Source: Bordetella parapertussis
Lineage (GTDB): Bacteria; Bacteroidota; Bacteroidia; Chitinophagales; Chitinophagaceae
DNA: 64,000 nucleotides
Assembly: GCA_943331005.2 (NCBI GenBank)
Contig: CALQJX020000019.1
Span: 1-64,000 of the forward strand
Direction of reading: 5' to 3'
The notes under the pieces were generated by a model. The model had not been told where the DNA came from and made no database searches. It saw nothing but the letters and a program-made list of their open reading frames with translations. Both the position numbers and the translations under genes were made by a program. How positions within the stretch are numbered: position 1 is the stretch's first letter; every line of letters starts with the position of its first letter. Of the stretch, positions 36,398 through 45,139 are shown one piece after another.

Positions 36398-37165
36398 ATG
36401 GCCAATGAACAGATAAGTCTGAATAAGTATATCAGCTCCTCGGGATTTTGTTCCCGCAGAGAGGCCGATAAACTGATAGAGCAGGCACGTGTAACGATAA
36501 ATGGAGAACTGGTATTGCCTGGAGCAAGGGTATCTGTTGGCGACAAGGTAGAGGTAGATGGCGAGCCTATCAAATCGGCATCGGCAGCTAAGAGACCTAT
36601 CTATATTGCCTTCAATAAACCGGTGGGAGTAACTTCTACTACAGACCTGAAGGACAAGACCAATATTATCTCTTTCATCAATCACCCCAAGCGTATCTTT
36701 CCAATAGGCAGGCTGGATAAGGATTCTGACGGACTTATTTTCCTGACCAATGATGGCGATATAGTGAATAAGATATTGCGAGCTGCCAACCACCACGAGA
36801 AAGAATATATAGTGAATGTGGACAGGGCAGTGACACCCGAATTCATAAAACAGATGAGTGCCGGCATACCTATGCTTGGTACTATGACCAAGAAATGTTT
36901 TGTTCGTCAGGAAGGGAGCAGGCGCTTCAGGATAATACTGACACAGGGTTTGAACAGACAGATAAGGCGTATGTGTGAATACCTGGACTACAAAGTAGTG
37001 ACCCTTACAAGGGTGCGCATTATGAATGTGCAGCTGGGCAAACTACCGGTGGGCAAGTGGCGTTACTTTACCCCGGAAGAAGTAGACACCATGAACGAAA
37101 TGATGGCCGACTCTGTAAACGCCCCTGAAGCTGGTGAAACGCGAAAACCGAAGAAAAGGAAATAA
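36398..37165 (+). CDS. rluF: 23S rRNA pseudouridine synthase, RluF/RsuA family
   Basis: 255 residues from ATG 36398 (MANEQISLNKYISSSGFCSR). Residues ~5-60 are an S4 RNA-binding domain; the catalytic domain has FNKPVGVTST, IGRLDKDSDGLIFLTNDGD with the catalytic Asp, KEYIV, and GLNRQIRRMCEYLDYKV. These spacing features match RluF, which modifies U2604 of 23S rRNA, though RluB/RsuA relatives cannot be fully excluded. A basic tail (RKPKKRK) ends the protein. Bidirectional terminator follows. Confidence 0.88.
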   Translation: MANEQISLNKYISSSGFCSRREADKLIEQARVTINGELVLPGARVSVGDKVEVDGEPIKSASAAKRPIYIAFNKPVGVTSTTDLKDKTNIISFINHPKRIFPIGRLDKDSDGLIFLTNDGDIVNKILRAANHHEKEYIVNVDRAVTPEFIKQMSAGIPMLGTMTKKCFVRQEGSRRFRIILTQGLNRQIRRMCEYLDYKVVTLTRVRIMNVQLGKLPVGKWRYFTPEEVDTMNEMMADSVNAPEAGETRKPKKRK

Positions 37166-37183
37166 GTCATAAAACAGAAAACA

Positions 37184-37214
37184 GAAAGGAGCCCATGATA
37201 CATGGGCTCCTTTC
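37184..37214. terminator. Bidirectional terminator between rluF and the DUF1573 gene
   Basis: GAAAGGAGCCCATG (37184-37197) and CATGGGCTCCTTTC (37201-37214), 14-bp perfect stem with a 3-nt loop between convergent genes. Confidence 0.88.
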
Positions 37215-37238
37215 GTATATAAAGTAATTTTTGTCAGC

Positions 37239-37697
37239 TTATTTAGCTGCCGGAGCTGGAGCTTCAGCTGGTTTTGGTTTCACATTACCCTTGATGTGCA
37301 GTACCATTGGCTGCTGCTGTGCATTAGAGTTGATAGTGATGTCTTTGCTGATAGGACCCGGACGGTGTTCTGTATTGTACACAACATGGATCTTAGCTTT
37401 TTTGCCTGGCAGAATTGGCTCTGTAGGCCACTGTGGTACAGTGCAGCCGCATGAACCATGTGCTTCGCTGATAACGATTGGTTTCTTGCCTACGTTCTTG
37501 AATTCGAAATCACATTCTGCTTTTGGTCCTTCCGGAACTTCACCATAATCATGAGTTTCTTCTTTGAACTTGAACTTGCCTGCATCTTCATCAACTGTTT
37601 TCTGTGCAGGTGGTGGAGGTGGTGCAGTCGGAGTCTGTGCATTTACTGCCAGTGAGCATACTGTAGCGCAGAGCAGGCTGAAGATTACTTTTTTCAT
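37239..37697 (-). CDS. DUF1573-family exported protein
   Basis: 152 residues. Signal peptide MKKVIFSLLCATVCSLAVNA, a proline-rich linker (PPPPPA) and an Ig-like domain with FKEETHDYGEVPEGPKAECD, FKNVGKKPIVISEAHGSCGC and PILPGKKAKIHVVYN, characteristic of DUF1573 proteins, abundant in Bacteroidota envelopes. The SCGC cysteines are conserved. Ends in an Ala/Pro-rich tail. Function unknown. It is 70 nt downstream of the anti-sigma-like gene on the same strand and could belong to that transcript. Confidence 0.87.
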   Translation of the reverse strand: MKKVIFSLLCATVCSLAVNAQTPTAPPPPPAQKTVDEDAGKFKFKEETHDYGEVPEGPKAECDFEFKNVGKKPIVISEAHGSCGCTVPQWPTEPILPGKKAKIHVVYNTEHRPGPISKDITINSNAQQQPMVLHIKGNVKPKPAEAPAPAAK

Positions 37698-37767
37698 TGT
37701 TTTTCTGATTTTGCTTGTAAAATAATAATTGTTTTGAAATTGAGGTATATATGTACTGTTATAGTTA

Positions 37768-38571
37768 TTATTCCATTATAAGATTACCGTAATCTTTGTC
37801 CACTTTCAGGCTATGTTCTTTGTGCTGATTGTTGCAGTCGGTTTCGAATATACCTGCCAATAACTGACACTTATCATCGCCGGTTATACAGTTGAACAGG
37901 TCTTGAGCTGTTGCCGGTTTAGACTGGGCGTTGAGTACTATTGTTTCTCCTGTGTTGATACGGCGGATACGTATCTCATCTACAGTTACTTTGCATTGAG
38001 TACCCACACCTTCAGGGGTCTTATAATGCAGCTGTTTGGCCTGATCCGGTTCCAGGATCTTGCAGGTAGCTATGGCCGATGTTTTGCGATCCTGACAATG
38101 TATGGTCTGAATGATACATATCTCCAGCGGGCAGGCAGTGGCATTGCAAACAAATTCTTTGGTAAGGTCGTAGCCACCTGCCGATGCCAGTCTTTTGCTT
38201 TCTGAAGCTGCAGGTGCTGCGGTTACCAATATAGATTGATCGTTGGTAGTACCTATAATTGTATCAACGGTTATGGCAGCAGTTGCTGCATTGGCAGAAG
38301 ATGGTACAGCAGGAATGCTTGCAGTAACCTCTGCAGCCCAGTTGCTGGAGTGTGCAGAAGGTGCATTTTTGCTGTCGGAAAGAAAGCGCATGGCCACAGT
38401 GCTACCCAGCAACAACAAAACAGCTGCAGCCAGCAAGCCAACTACAGGGCTCTTTTTCTTTTTGCCATGCAGGTTTGCCGACAAGCGACGCCATTCGGCA
38501 TCCTTATCGAACCCGGGCATTAACTCCTCCGGCGAAGCTTCTTCCATTTTATCTCTCAGCGACGTACTCAT
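37768..38571 (-). CDS. Single-pass membrane protein, putative anti-sigma factor with Cys-rich periplasmic domain
   Basis: 267 residues: cytoplasmic N-terminus of ~40 residues (EELMPGFDKDAEWRRLSANL), one membrane helix at about 43-62, then a ~200-residue periplasmic part. That part has at least nine cysteines (CNATACPLEICIIQTIHC, later CKV, CITGDDKCQ, TDCNN). It follows the ECF sigma gene by 24 nt, which suggests it holds that sigma factor. No zinc-binding anti-sigma motif is visible. The periplasmic domain family is unknown to me; disulfide state could be what is sensed (speculation). Confidence 0.65.
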   Translation of the reverse strand: MSTSLRDKMEEASPEELMPGFDKDAEWRRLSANLHGKKKKSPVVGLLAAAVLLLLGSTVAMRFLSDSKNAPSAHSSNWAAEVTASIPAVPSSANAATAAITVDTIIGTTNDQSILVTAAPAASESKRLASAGGYDLTKEFVCNATACPLEICIIQTIHCQDRKTSAIATCKILEPDQAKQLHYKTPEGVGTQCKVTVDEIRIRRINTGETIVLNAQSKPATAQDLFNCITGDDKCQLLAGIFETDCNNQHKEHSLKVDKDYGNLIME

Positions 38572-38595
38572 ACCTATGGTTTTTGCTCTACTTTA

Positions 38596-39189
38596 TCAGT
38601 AATTTCTGTTTTCCTGTCCTTGCATCTTTGTACCGTATACAACTGTTACTATCTCCTTCATCATGGCTCTTGCTCTGTGTAACTGCGATTTAGAGGTGCT
38701 CTCGGTGATATTGAGCAAAGCAGCGATCTCTTTGTGCCCCATATCTTCGAATACATACAAGTTGAAAATCGTACGATACCCATCCGGCAATTGTTGCAAC
38801 AGTAGCAATATCTCCTTGCCTGTGAGATGCCCGAGTATGTCGTCATCTGTTTCTTTATCGTCATACCTGTCACCATCTTCCAGCTGCACCAGTACGGGCT
38901 TACTTTTGCGCAGAAACATAAGACATTGATTGATGATGATCTTTTTCAACCATGCTTTCACACTGCCTTCGCCCAGATACTGAAACCCAGCCATGTTGCG
39001 GAAGAAACTGAGGAAACCATCCATCAGTACCTCTTTTGCATCTTCGGGCTGCAGAATGTAGCGCAGGCACAACACCATCATATCATCTACATACTTGTTG
39101 TAGAGTATATGCTGGGCAGCGGGCTCGTTGTTCTTACAACATTTCACCAGGTGCGCCTCATCTGTAGTATGTGACAGATCGATTCTCAA
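38596..39189 (-). CDS. ECF-family RNA polymerase sigma factor
   Basis: 197 residues. Region 2 about residues 25-95 (YNKYVDDMMVLCLRYILQPE, DAKEVLMDGFLSFFRNMAGF, VKAWLKKIIINQCLMFLRK); region 4 about 125-185 (LLQQLPDGYRTIFNLYVFED, HKEIAALLNITESTSKSQLH). Member of the Bacteroidota-type ECF sigma factors. Partner: the downstream membrane protein. Divergent from the LytS-type histidine kinase gene across 213 bp. Confidence 0.92.
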   Translation of the reverse strand: MRIDLSHTTDEAHLVKCCKNNEPAAQHILYNKYVDDMMVLCLRYILQPEDAKEVLMDGFLSFFRNMAGFQYLGEGSVKAWLKKIIINQCLMFLRKSKPVLVQLEDGDRYDDKETDDDILGHLTGKEILLLLQQLPDGYRTIFNLYVFEDMGHKEIAALLNITESTSKSQLHRARAMMKEIVTVVYGTKMQGQENRNY

Positions 39190-39387
39190 TTGTCTTTTAT
39201 GGCAGTTGCTTTTATGCCGTAGTTGCTAAAAGTACTGCTTCAGCATCATTGTGGCGCGGTAAAAAGGTATTACCTGCTTAACTAAATGCCATTTGGTAAT
39301 GAAAGGTTGCATGGGATTCCAACAATTTTCTGAAATAATGGATGATTGCATTATTGCTGTTTACCGATATGTATAGACAAATTCTGC

Positions 39388-39395
39388 TAAATTTG
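39388..39395 (+). promoter_or_regulatory. -7 box TAAATTTG for the lytS-like/lytTR pair
   Basis: Exact consensus ending 7 nt before the TTG start at 39403, the same spacing as at WYL and TolB-like genes. Confidence 0.58.
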
Positions 39396-39402
39396 ACATT
39401 CA

Positions 39403-40458
39403 TTGCGCTCTATAAGAAAAAATATACACTGGATCATAGTACTACTCATGTTGGTAGTATTGGGCATTCATGTGTTCATTTTGCACAAGGTATTCGGTTA
39501 TGGCTGGGAGATAGGCCTTACAGATGGTATTATAAGCACTGCTATCTTGTCAGCTTCAATATGGGGAATAGTGTTGCTCATAAGGGCATATCCTACCACT
39601 GCTGCTGTGACCCTATATGCACTTTTCATAGCTCTGTTCATGAGTGCTATAACTGCAGTTGCCGACTATGAGGCCATAAAATGGTGGATAGATGCCCCTG
39701 CTGTGCGTGTATATACCGATTGGCTGCTGCAATCGTTGCCCATTCGTTTTCTGGTAGTGTGGATTTTCAGCACCTGGGTGGCTACCATAAGTGCATTCAG
39801 AAAAAATATGGCTGCGCTGGATAGTCGTTTTCAGCAACAGACCGATGCTGCTGCCCTGCTGCGCGATGCGGAACTCTTCAAACTGAGGCAACAACTGCAA
39901 CCACATTTTCTCTACAATAGTCTCAATTCCATCAGCGCACTTATTATGATAGCTCCCGAAAAAGCACAGGATATGGTGGGTAAGCTATCAGATTTCCTCA
40001 GGAGTTCTGTGAAGCGGGAATCGGACGATACAATACAGATTGCAGAAGAACTGAAATATATTGAGTCTTATCTGGCCATAGAATCGGTGCGCTTTGGCGA
40101 CAGGTTGTGTGTGCACTTCAGGCACGACTATACAGACGATGCTACTTTGCCGCCCTTCCTGATGCAACCTATTCTTGAGAACGCCATCAAATTCGGGCTA
40201 TATGGCAATACCGGAAAGGTGGATATATATATACACATATACCTGCAGGATGGTATGCTGATACTTAACGTAACAAACCCCTACGACCCTGACATGCAAC
40301 CACCCAGAGGTACCGGCTTCGGGCTAACGGGTATTCAGCGCAGGCTTTACTTGGTATATGCTCGCGCAGACCTGTTGGAAACACATAAGGAAGGCAACCA
40401 ATACACTACTATTCTGAAAATACCACAAAACCATGTACAAAGTAATACTGATAGATGA
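39403..40458 (+). CDS. LytS-type sensor histidine kinase
   Basis: 351 residues from TTG 39403; the first in-frame ATG lies inside the first membrane helix, and the promoter spacing supports TTG. Four predicted membrane helices occupy residues 8-135. The His_kinase domain begins at LFKLRQQLQPHFLYNSLNSI (phospho-acceptor His in QPHFLYN), followed by a HATPase region with FLMQPILENAIKFGLYG and GTGFGLTGIQRRL. Autophosphorylates and passes phosphate to the LytTR regulator, whose gene overlaps its 3' end by 26 bp. Confidence 0.9.
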   Translation: MRSIRKNIHWIIVLLMLVVLGIHVFILHKVFGYGWEIGLTDGIISTAILSASIWGIVLLIRAYPTTAAVTLYALFIALFMSAITAVADYEAIKWWIDAPAVRVYTDWLLQSLPIRFLVVWIFSTWVATISAFRKNMAALDSRFQQQTDAAALLRDAELFKLRQQLQPHFLYNSLNSISALIMIAPEKAQDMVGKLSDFLRSSVKRESDDTIQIAEELKYIESYLAIESVRFGDRLCVHFRHDYTDDATLPPFLMQPILENAIKFGLYGNTGKVDIYIHIYLQDGMLILNVTNPYDPDMQPPRGTGFGLTGIQRRLYLVYARADLLETHKEGNQYTTILKIPQNHVQSNTDR

Positions 40459-41170
40459 CGAACCGCTGGCAAGACAGCTGATAAGATCTTACCTGGCACC
40501 ACATGCAGATATGCAGGTAGTAGCCGAATGCGGCGATGGGTTTGAGGGTTTTAAGGCCATACAGGAACACAATCCTGATCTGGTGTTTCTGGATATACAG
40601 ATGCCCCGTCTGAACGGATTTGAGATGCTGGAATTGCTCGATAAACGGCCGTCGGTCATATTCACAACTGCATTTGATGAGTATGCGCTGAAAGCATTTG
40701 AAGCACATGCTATTGACTATCTACTGAAGCCGGTTGTAAAAGAACGCTTTGAAAAAGCACTGGAAAAGTGGAAGAATACTGCTGCAGCACGCCCTGCACC
40801 AGAAATGGCTCCGCTACTGGAGAATAATGTATATGAGGGCTACCAGCACAGAGTAGTTGTAAAAGATAACGGACTGATACGTATTATTCCAGCGCAGGAC
40901 ATACACTATATAGAAGCTGATGACGATTATGTGCGCATAGTGACCAAGGCAGGCAGCTACCTGAAGAAAAGTACCTTATCGCACCTGGAACAGACTCTAG
41001 ACCCGCAGCAGTTTGTACGGGTGCACCGTTCATACCTGATACCTGTATCTCAGCTGATGCGGATAGAACCATACGAAAAGGAAAGCCACATAGCCCTGCT
41101 GCAATGCGGTGCCAAAGTAACGGTGAGTAAAACAGGCATGGCAAAACTCAAGACATTGCTTGGCTGGTGA
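40433..41170 (+). CDS. LytTR-family response regulator
   Basis: 245 residues. Receiver domain residues 1-115 with acidic IDDEP, phospho-acceptor Asp in LVFLDIQMPRLNG (residue ~53) and the LKPV Lys. LytTR DNA-binding domain ~140-240 (IHYIEADDDYVRIVTKAGSY, QQFVRVHRSYLIPVSQL). Cytoplasmic transcription factor paired with the kinase upstream (26-bp gene overlap). Target genes unknown. Confidence 0.94.
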   Translation: MYKVILIDDEPLARQLIRSYLAPHADMQVVAECGDGFEGFKAIQEHNPDLVFLDIQMPRLNGFEMLELLDKRPSVIFTTAFDEYALKAFEAHAIDYLLKPVVKERFEKALEKWKNTAAARPAPEMAPLLENNVYEGYQHRVVVKDNGLIRIIPAQDIHYIEADDDYVRIVTKAGSYLKKSTLSHLEQTLDPQQFVRVHRSYLIPVSQLMRIEPYEKESHIALLQCGAKVTVSKTGMAKLKTLLGW

Positions 41171-41190
41171 TCTGTAACTCCTGTTACAGA
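41171..41190 (+). terminator. Hairpin after the LytTR gene
   Basis: TCTGTAAC (41171-41178) pairs with GTTACAGA (41183-41190) around TCCT, directly after the stop codon. No strong T-run, and it lies just upstream of the next gene's -7 box, so it could instead be an operator. Confidence 0.45.
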
Positions 41191-41198
41191 TTGTCATT

Positions 41199-41206
41199 TA
41201 TCTTTG
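41199..41206 (+). promoter_or_regulatory. -7 box TATCTTTG for the WYL regulator gene
   Basis: Exact consensus ending 7 nt before the ATG at 41214. Confidence 0.6.
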
Positions 41207-41213
41207 CGCTACC

Positions 41214-41903
41214 ATGAACCGAATTGACCGGCTATTCGGCATACTGACCCTGCTGCAAGCCAAAAAATATATAACGGCCGAGAAGATCGCCGATAATTTT
41301 GACATAAGTGTACGCACCGTTTACAGAGATGTAAAGGCACTTACAGAACAGGGAATTCCGGTAGGCTTCGAACCCCACAAGGGCTATTATGTAATGCAGG
41401 GTTACTTTTTGCCTCCTGTATCTTTTACTACGGAAGAGGCAAATGCACTGTTACTTACTCAAAGCATTGTATACGCATTTACAGACCAGTCTATCCGTAA
41501 TCATTATGCCAATGCGCTTAACAAGGTTAAGGCCGTAATGGACAGTTCCGACCGCGATAAGCTGGAATTGTTGAATGAACGGATAAAGATGCAGGTGCCA
41601 GCCTGTATCAACTATAGTTTCGAGTATCTGTCTGTGCTGCAGCAATCAATCTCTGCCGGTACTATTATAGAAATCGAATATAAGAACAACAAGGAAGAGA
41701 TAAGTAAACGCAGTATAGAGCCTATAGGGCTGCTTTTCTATGCATTGAACTGGCACTTGATAGGGTGGTGTCACCTGCGTGGCGACTATCGCGATTTCAG
41801 AGTGTCTCGTTTTACACGACTGTGCAATACCGGTAAAAAGTTCACAAGAACAGACCATACCGATCTGGATACCTATATGCGTACACTGCAGGTGAATTAT
41901 TAG
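41214..41903 (+). CDS. HTH-WYL-domain transcriptional regulator (YafY-like)
   Basis: 229 residues. N-terminal winged HTH of HTH_11 type (MNRIDRLFGILTLLQAKKYI, AEKIADNFDISVRTVYRDVK), then a linker and a WYL domain (IEIEYKNNKEEISKRSIEPI, GLLFYALNWHLIGWCHLRGD, YRDFRVSRFTRL). WYL domains bind nucleic acids or nucleotides; family members repress or activate stress and DNA-damage genes. The co-directional DinB-fold gene 90 bp downstream is a plausible target. Confidence 0.9.
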   Translation: MNRIDRLFGILTLLQAKKYITAEKIADNFDISVRTVYRDVKALTEQGIPVGFEPHKGYYVMQGYFLPPVSFTTEEANALLLTQSIVYAFTDQSIRNHYANALNKVKAVMDSSDRDKLELLNERIKMQVPACINYSFEYLSVLQQSISAGTIIEIEYKNNKEEISKRSIEPIGLLFYALNWHLIGWCHLRGDYRDFRVSRFTRLCNTGKKFTRTDHTDLDTYMRTLQVNY

Positions 41904-41993
41904 AATAAATATCTGTTTACCTCAAAAGTACACTGCCATAGGGTTGTCAGTGGGTGGTTCTTTCTTTGTGTAACAAAACAAAAAAGACAAACT

Positions 41994-42491
41994 ATGCAAC
42001 TCATCCCGATGCTGCTCAAAGAAATGGAGCAGGAAGCAAAGACAACCCGCAAAATGCTGGCAGCCGTTCCCACAGATAAATTCGACTGGCAAGCGCACCC
42101 CAAAAGTATGACCGTAAGAGCTCTCGCAACCCACATTGCCGAGCTGCCGGGTTGGGTAACATTGATCCTCAACACTACCGAACTGGACTTTGCCACAACA
42201 CCATACCAACCTGTTGTAGTAAACAATACTGAAGGTTTGCTGAACTATTTTGAAACCACACTAGCAGATGGTCTGGCAAATCTGGCAAAGGCTGAAGAAG
42301 CACAGCTGGAAGATCTGTGGATACTGAGAAATGGTGATATCATTCTCAGTGAATCTACCAAGGCCGAGATAATACGAAGCACTTATTGCCAGATAGTGCA
42401 CCATAGGGCACAGCTGGGCGTTAACCTGCGTTTGCTCAATGTGCCAATTCCGGGCAGTTATGGCCCAAGTGCAGATGAAATGAATGCCTGA
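41994..42491 (+). CDS. DinB-fold protein
   Basis: 165 residues, four-helix-bundle DinB/YfiT superfamily: MLLKEMEQEAKTTRKMLAAV, TVRALATHIAELPGW with the first metal His, and IVHHRAQLGVNLR with the remaining His ligands. Such proteins act as metal-dependent thiol transferases or have unknown roles. Located after the WYL regulator. A TTCTTTG sequence upstream resembles the -7 box but is imperfect. Terminator follows. Confidence 0.85.
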   Translation: MQLIPMLLKEMEQEAKTTRKMLAAVPTDKFDWQAHPKSMTVRALATHIAELPGWVTLILNTTELDFATTPYQPVVVNNTEGLLNYFETTLADGLANLAKAEEAQLEDLWILRNGDIILSESTKAEIIRSTYCQIVHHRAQLGVNLRLLNVPIPGSYGPSADEMNA

Positions 42492-42517
42492 TTATTTGAA
42501 CTCCCACTATGTAAACC

Positions 42518-42551
42518 AACCCCTTGTGTGCCAACCGGTAAACAAGGGGTT
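42518..42551 (+). terminator. Terminator after the DinB-fold gene
   Basis: AACCCCTTGT (42518-42527) and ACAAGGGGTT (42542-42551), 10-bp perfect stem, 14-nt loop. Confidence 0.75.
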
Positions 42552-42578
42552 CTTTGTATGCAAAGGAGTATAATAGCA

Positions 42579-42607
42579 AACGCCCCGAACCATGGGTGCG
42601 GGGCGTT
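42579..42607 (-). terminator. GC-rich hairpin after the small membrane protein gene
   Basis: AACGCCCCG (42579-42587) and CGGGGCGTT (42599-42607), 9-bp perfect stem with one further bulged extension, 28 nt beyond the stop of the minus-strand gene. Weak T-run. Confidence 0.6.
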
Positions 42608-42635
42608 GCTGTTATTTTTGCAGAGTGCAGATATA

Positions 42636-43016
42636 TTATCTGTTCTCTCCCAATTTATCCATCCAGTGGATCTCTGGTGTTTTTTTGTTTGGTTTCCTGT
42701 CCAGTATATAGCGTACCAGCAGGTAACCGCCTATACCAAACAACTCTATAGTGAGCACGTGCAGCGGATTGGCGTTGAGTACCTCAACCAGCTGTTGAGT
42801 AACCCTGGCTCTTACCTGTACATTGGTAGAGGAAAGGTCATTCACATTTACAGAGTCTGCACAGAAATTGAAAACAACTATGAGGCAACCTATACAGAGT
42901 GCCGAAAGGAAAGAGACCACCGTCACTGCGCCCCACACCCAGCCGTTGAGCCCCTTTACACGGGCCCTAACGCTATTTCTGAAAGAAAGGTATGCAAGTA
43001 ATATGATCTCGAACAT
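42636..43016 (-). CDS. Small membrane protein downstream of the aminotransferase-fold gene
   Basis: 126 residues from ATG 43016 (MFEIILLAYLSFRNSVRARV), 2 nt after the stop of the upstream gene. Two membrane helices (about 31-55 and 90-112) with a short loop and a basic/acidic C-terminal tail (DRKPNKKTPEIHWMDKLGE). No family recognised. Tight coupling to the DegT-fold gene suggests the two act in the same process. Confidence 0.7.
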   Translation of the reverse strand: MFEIILLAYLSFRNSVRARVKGLNGWVWGAVTVVSFLSALCIGCLIVVFNFCADSVNVNDLSSTNVQVRARVTQQLVEVLNANPLHVLTIELFGIGGYLLVRYILDRKPNKKTPEIHWMDKLGENR

Positions 43017-43018
43017 TC

Positions 43019-44224
43019 TTAGATGTTTTTCATGAATTCGGTGACACTTTCCATAACGTGTGCTATCTGTGGTTCTGTAAGACCATGGTGACATGCCAGC
43101 AGCATACCGCCACGCATCACCCTGTCAGACTGCAGATAACCATCTTTAGATGCTTTGTGTGCTACATTTTTGAAGCCCGGCTGACGCAGGATGTTTCCTG
43201 TAAATACGGTACGGGTCTGGATGTTTCGTTTTTCGAGGAATATCTGCAGATCGCGACGGATGAATGGCGCAGTCTCACGGATAGTCGAAGAGTATGCCAG
43301 CCAGCCTGTGCGTGAGTCTGGCAGCTGTTTTGGCAGTATAAAGAACTCTTCGTACTGGCTGAAGAATTCCCTCATGCGATTGTAGTTGACAGTGCGTACA
43401 TCCAGGTTGTGCGCCAGTTTGTTCAGCTGAACGATACCGAAAGCAGCACCCATTTCAGATGGTTCGATGTTGTAGCCAGGCTCTTCGAATACGAATTTCG
43501 CATCATAAGGTATGCCATCTACTTCTACATTGAAGCGGTTTTCTATTTTCTCAGACTCTACGAAAAGCGAAGAGCTGCGGCCCCAGCTGCGCAGCAGACG
43601 ACCACGGTCGAAGTGTGCATCAGAGTTTACGCAAAGCATACCACCGTTGCCACCACAGTTGATGATGTGCGAACCGTAGAAGCTGGTAGTACTCATATCT
43701 GTGAACCTGCCTGAAGAAAGACCGCCAATTTCGGCACCCAGTGTATCGGCAGAATCTTCCAGAACAAAAAGGTTGTGTTTATCTGCTATTTCGCGCAGTT
43801 TCTGCCAGTCGGGCAGGTTACCCATCAGGTTCGGAATGACCATAGCCTTAGTTTTAGGCGTAATCATTTCTTCTACCTTGTTGGCGTCGATGTTGTAAGT
43901 ACCTTCTTCTACGTCAACGAAAGCCGGTATCCAGCCTTTCTTAACGAGTGGTGCTACTGTAGTGCTGAATGTAAGCGCTGGGGTAATGATCTCACTACCC
44001 GGCTCATAGTCCATAAGATCTGCAGCCAGGTACAGGGCAGAAGAGCCACTGTTCACCATTATGCCGTATTTCTTGTTGTAGAGCTCCGCAACGCGGCTTT
44101 CCATTTCACGTACATTCTTACCCATCTGGGTACTGGTACGCAATACTTTCACTACTGCTTCAATTTCTTCCTCTCCATGAACTGTTGAGCCATAAGGCAC
44201 ATAGATGTAGTTTGTCTGTTGCAT
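43019..44224 (-). CDS. DegT/DnrJ/EryC1/StrS-fold PLP protein with His in place of catalytic Lys (ColD/RfbH-like)
   Basis: 401 residues. Sugar aminotransferase fold: NSGSSALYLAADLM, ITPALTFSTTVAPLV, LEDSADTLGAE, and GYNIEPSEMGAAFGIVQL. At the Schiff-base position the sequence reads SFYGSHIINCGGNGG, with His186 where aminotransferases have Lys. The same substitution is known in ColD and in the E1 (RfbH) 3-dehydratases, which remove a 3-hydroxyl from 4-keto-6-deoxy sugars. The iron-sulfur cysteine cluster of E1 is not seen, so a ColD-like deoxygenase is the closer analogy. Probably makes a deoxysugar for surface polysaccharide; no other sugar genes are adjacent. Confidence 0.85.
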   Translation of the reverse strand: MQQTNYIYVPYGSTVHGEEEIEAVVKVLRTSTQMGKNVREMESRVAELYNKKYGIMVNSGSSALYLAADLMDYEPGSEIITPALTFSTTVAPLVKKGWIPAFVDVEEGTYNIDANKVEEMITPKTKAMVIPNLMGNLPDWQKLREIADKHNLFVLEDSADTLGAEIGGLSSGRFTDMSTTSFYGSHIINCGGNGGMLCVNSDAHFDRGRLLRSWGRSSSLFVESEKIENRFNVEVDGIPYDAKFVFEEPGYNIEPSEMGAAFGIVQLNKLAHNLDVRTVNYNRMREFFSQYEEFFILPKQLPDSRTGWLAYSSTIRETAPFIRRDLQIFLEKRNIQTRTVFTGNILRQPGFKNVAHKASKDGYLQSDRVMRGGMLLACHHGLTEPQIAHVMESVTEFMKNI

Positions 44225-44347
44225 TGTTGCTTAGAAGATTAGATTGCGAATGTAAAACATCGCAGGGAATTAATAAAGTTAAAGTAAGCCTGTTTTCTTT
44301 TAAAATTGCCTGTTTTAGCCCGTTACACAAGCCTCACAGTCATTGTT

Positions 44348-45109
44348 TTATTGCTTTGTTTTGCTACCTGCAGCATCAGATTCTGTGTTCTTTTTCACAT
44401 AATCCGGTTTGAACATGTCTTCACTTACCGGTTTATTAATCTCTACCGTTTTGTAGATCACATCTCCGCCCATCATAGGGTCTGTGCGTTTCATAGGGAT
44501 AACAACACCCTCCGGCAGTTTCTGAAAATCGTTGAAGGTCACAGATACTTCCTGCTCTTCATCTTTGTTTTGCACTTTCAGTTCTGTACGAATCAGATAG
44601 TAGGTAGCTTCCTCAAAGTAGGCAACCTGCTCAAATCCGGCTTTGTCGGTCACTGTTACCTTCAGGCAGGGTATGTTGTTTATGGTATCACGTCCATTCA
44701 GTACAGCCTTTGCTATCATAGACTTTTCGGCAAGCCACATATTCTTTATATTCAGCTTGCTTTGTGCCTGTTTCAGCTGGTCGGCAGGCATTGGGGTCAC
44801 TTTGTCCATGCCAGGTTGTACAGGTATATACATCCAACCATCTTTCTGGTTCATGACCACATAACAATCCATACCCATTACAGAGAAATCCATACGCAGC
44901 CCCTTGTTATTAAGCATGGTTTGTGAGGTAGGGAATTCCATACCCTGAGCATTGATGGCACCGGTGAATTTCAGCGAGTTGATCTTATTCAGATTCTGTT
45001 CGCCACCCATTGCTTCTATGTGCTTGTTTATGATCTCATCTCCTGTCTGTGCAAACGATGTAATACCCAATAAAGCACATGCTGTAAAAGACAATAGTAT
45101 ACGTTTCAT
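44348..45109 (-). CDS. LolA-like/outer-membrane lipoprotein-sorting family exported protein
   Basis: 253 residues from ATG 45109 (MKRILLSFTACALLGITSFAQ, a signal peptide). Mature part starts GDEIINKHIEAMGGEQNLNK, the pattern found at the start of many Bacteroidota periplasmic proteins of the LolA/LolB-like fold, and continues with antiparallel beta-type sequence. C-terminus is Lys/Ser-rich. Function unknown; may handle hydrophobic ligands. A -7 box lies 30 nt upstream. Confidence 0.75.
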   Translation of the reverse strand: MKRILLSFTACALLGITSFAQTGDEIINKHIEAMGGEQNLNKINSLKFTGAINAQGMEFPTSQTMLNNKGLRMDFSVMGMDCYVVMNQKDGWMYIPVQPGMDKVTPMPADQLKQAQSKLNIKNMWLAEKSMIAKAVLNGRDTINNIPCLKVTVTDKAGFEQVAYFEEATYYLIRTELKVQNKDEEQEVSVTFNDFQKLPEGVVIPMKRTDPMMGGDVIYKTVEINKPVSEDMFKPDYVKKNTESDAAGSKTKQ

Positions 45110-45139
45110 CTGATTCCGATATTTATAGGGTAAAGGTAA

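Noticed and set aside
39190..39402. tRNA or small RNA in the divergent gap
   Set aside because: No cloverleaf arms or T-loop sequence found; only the -7 box for the kinase gene is supported.
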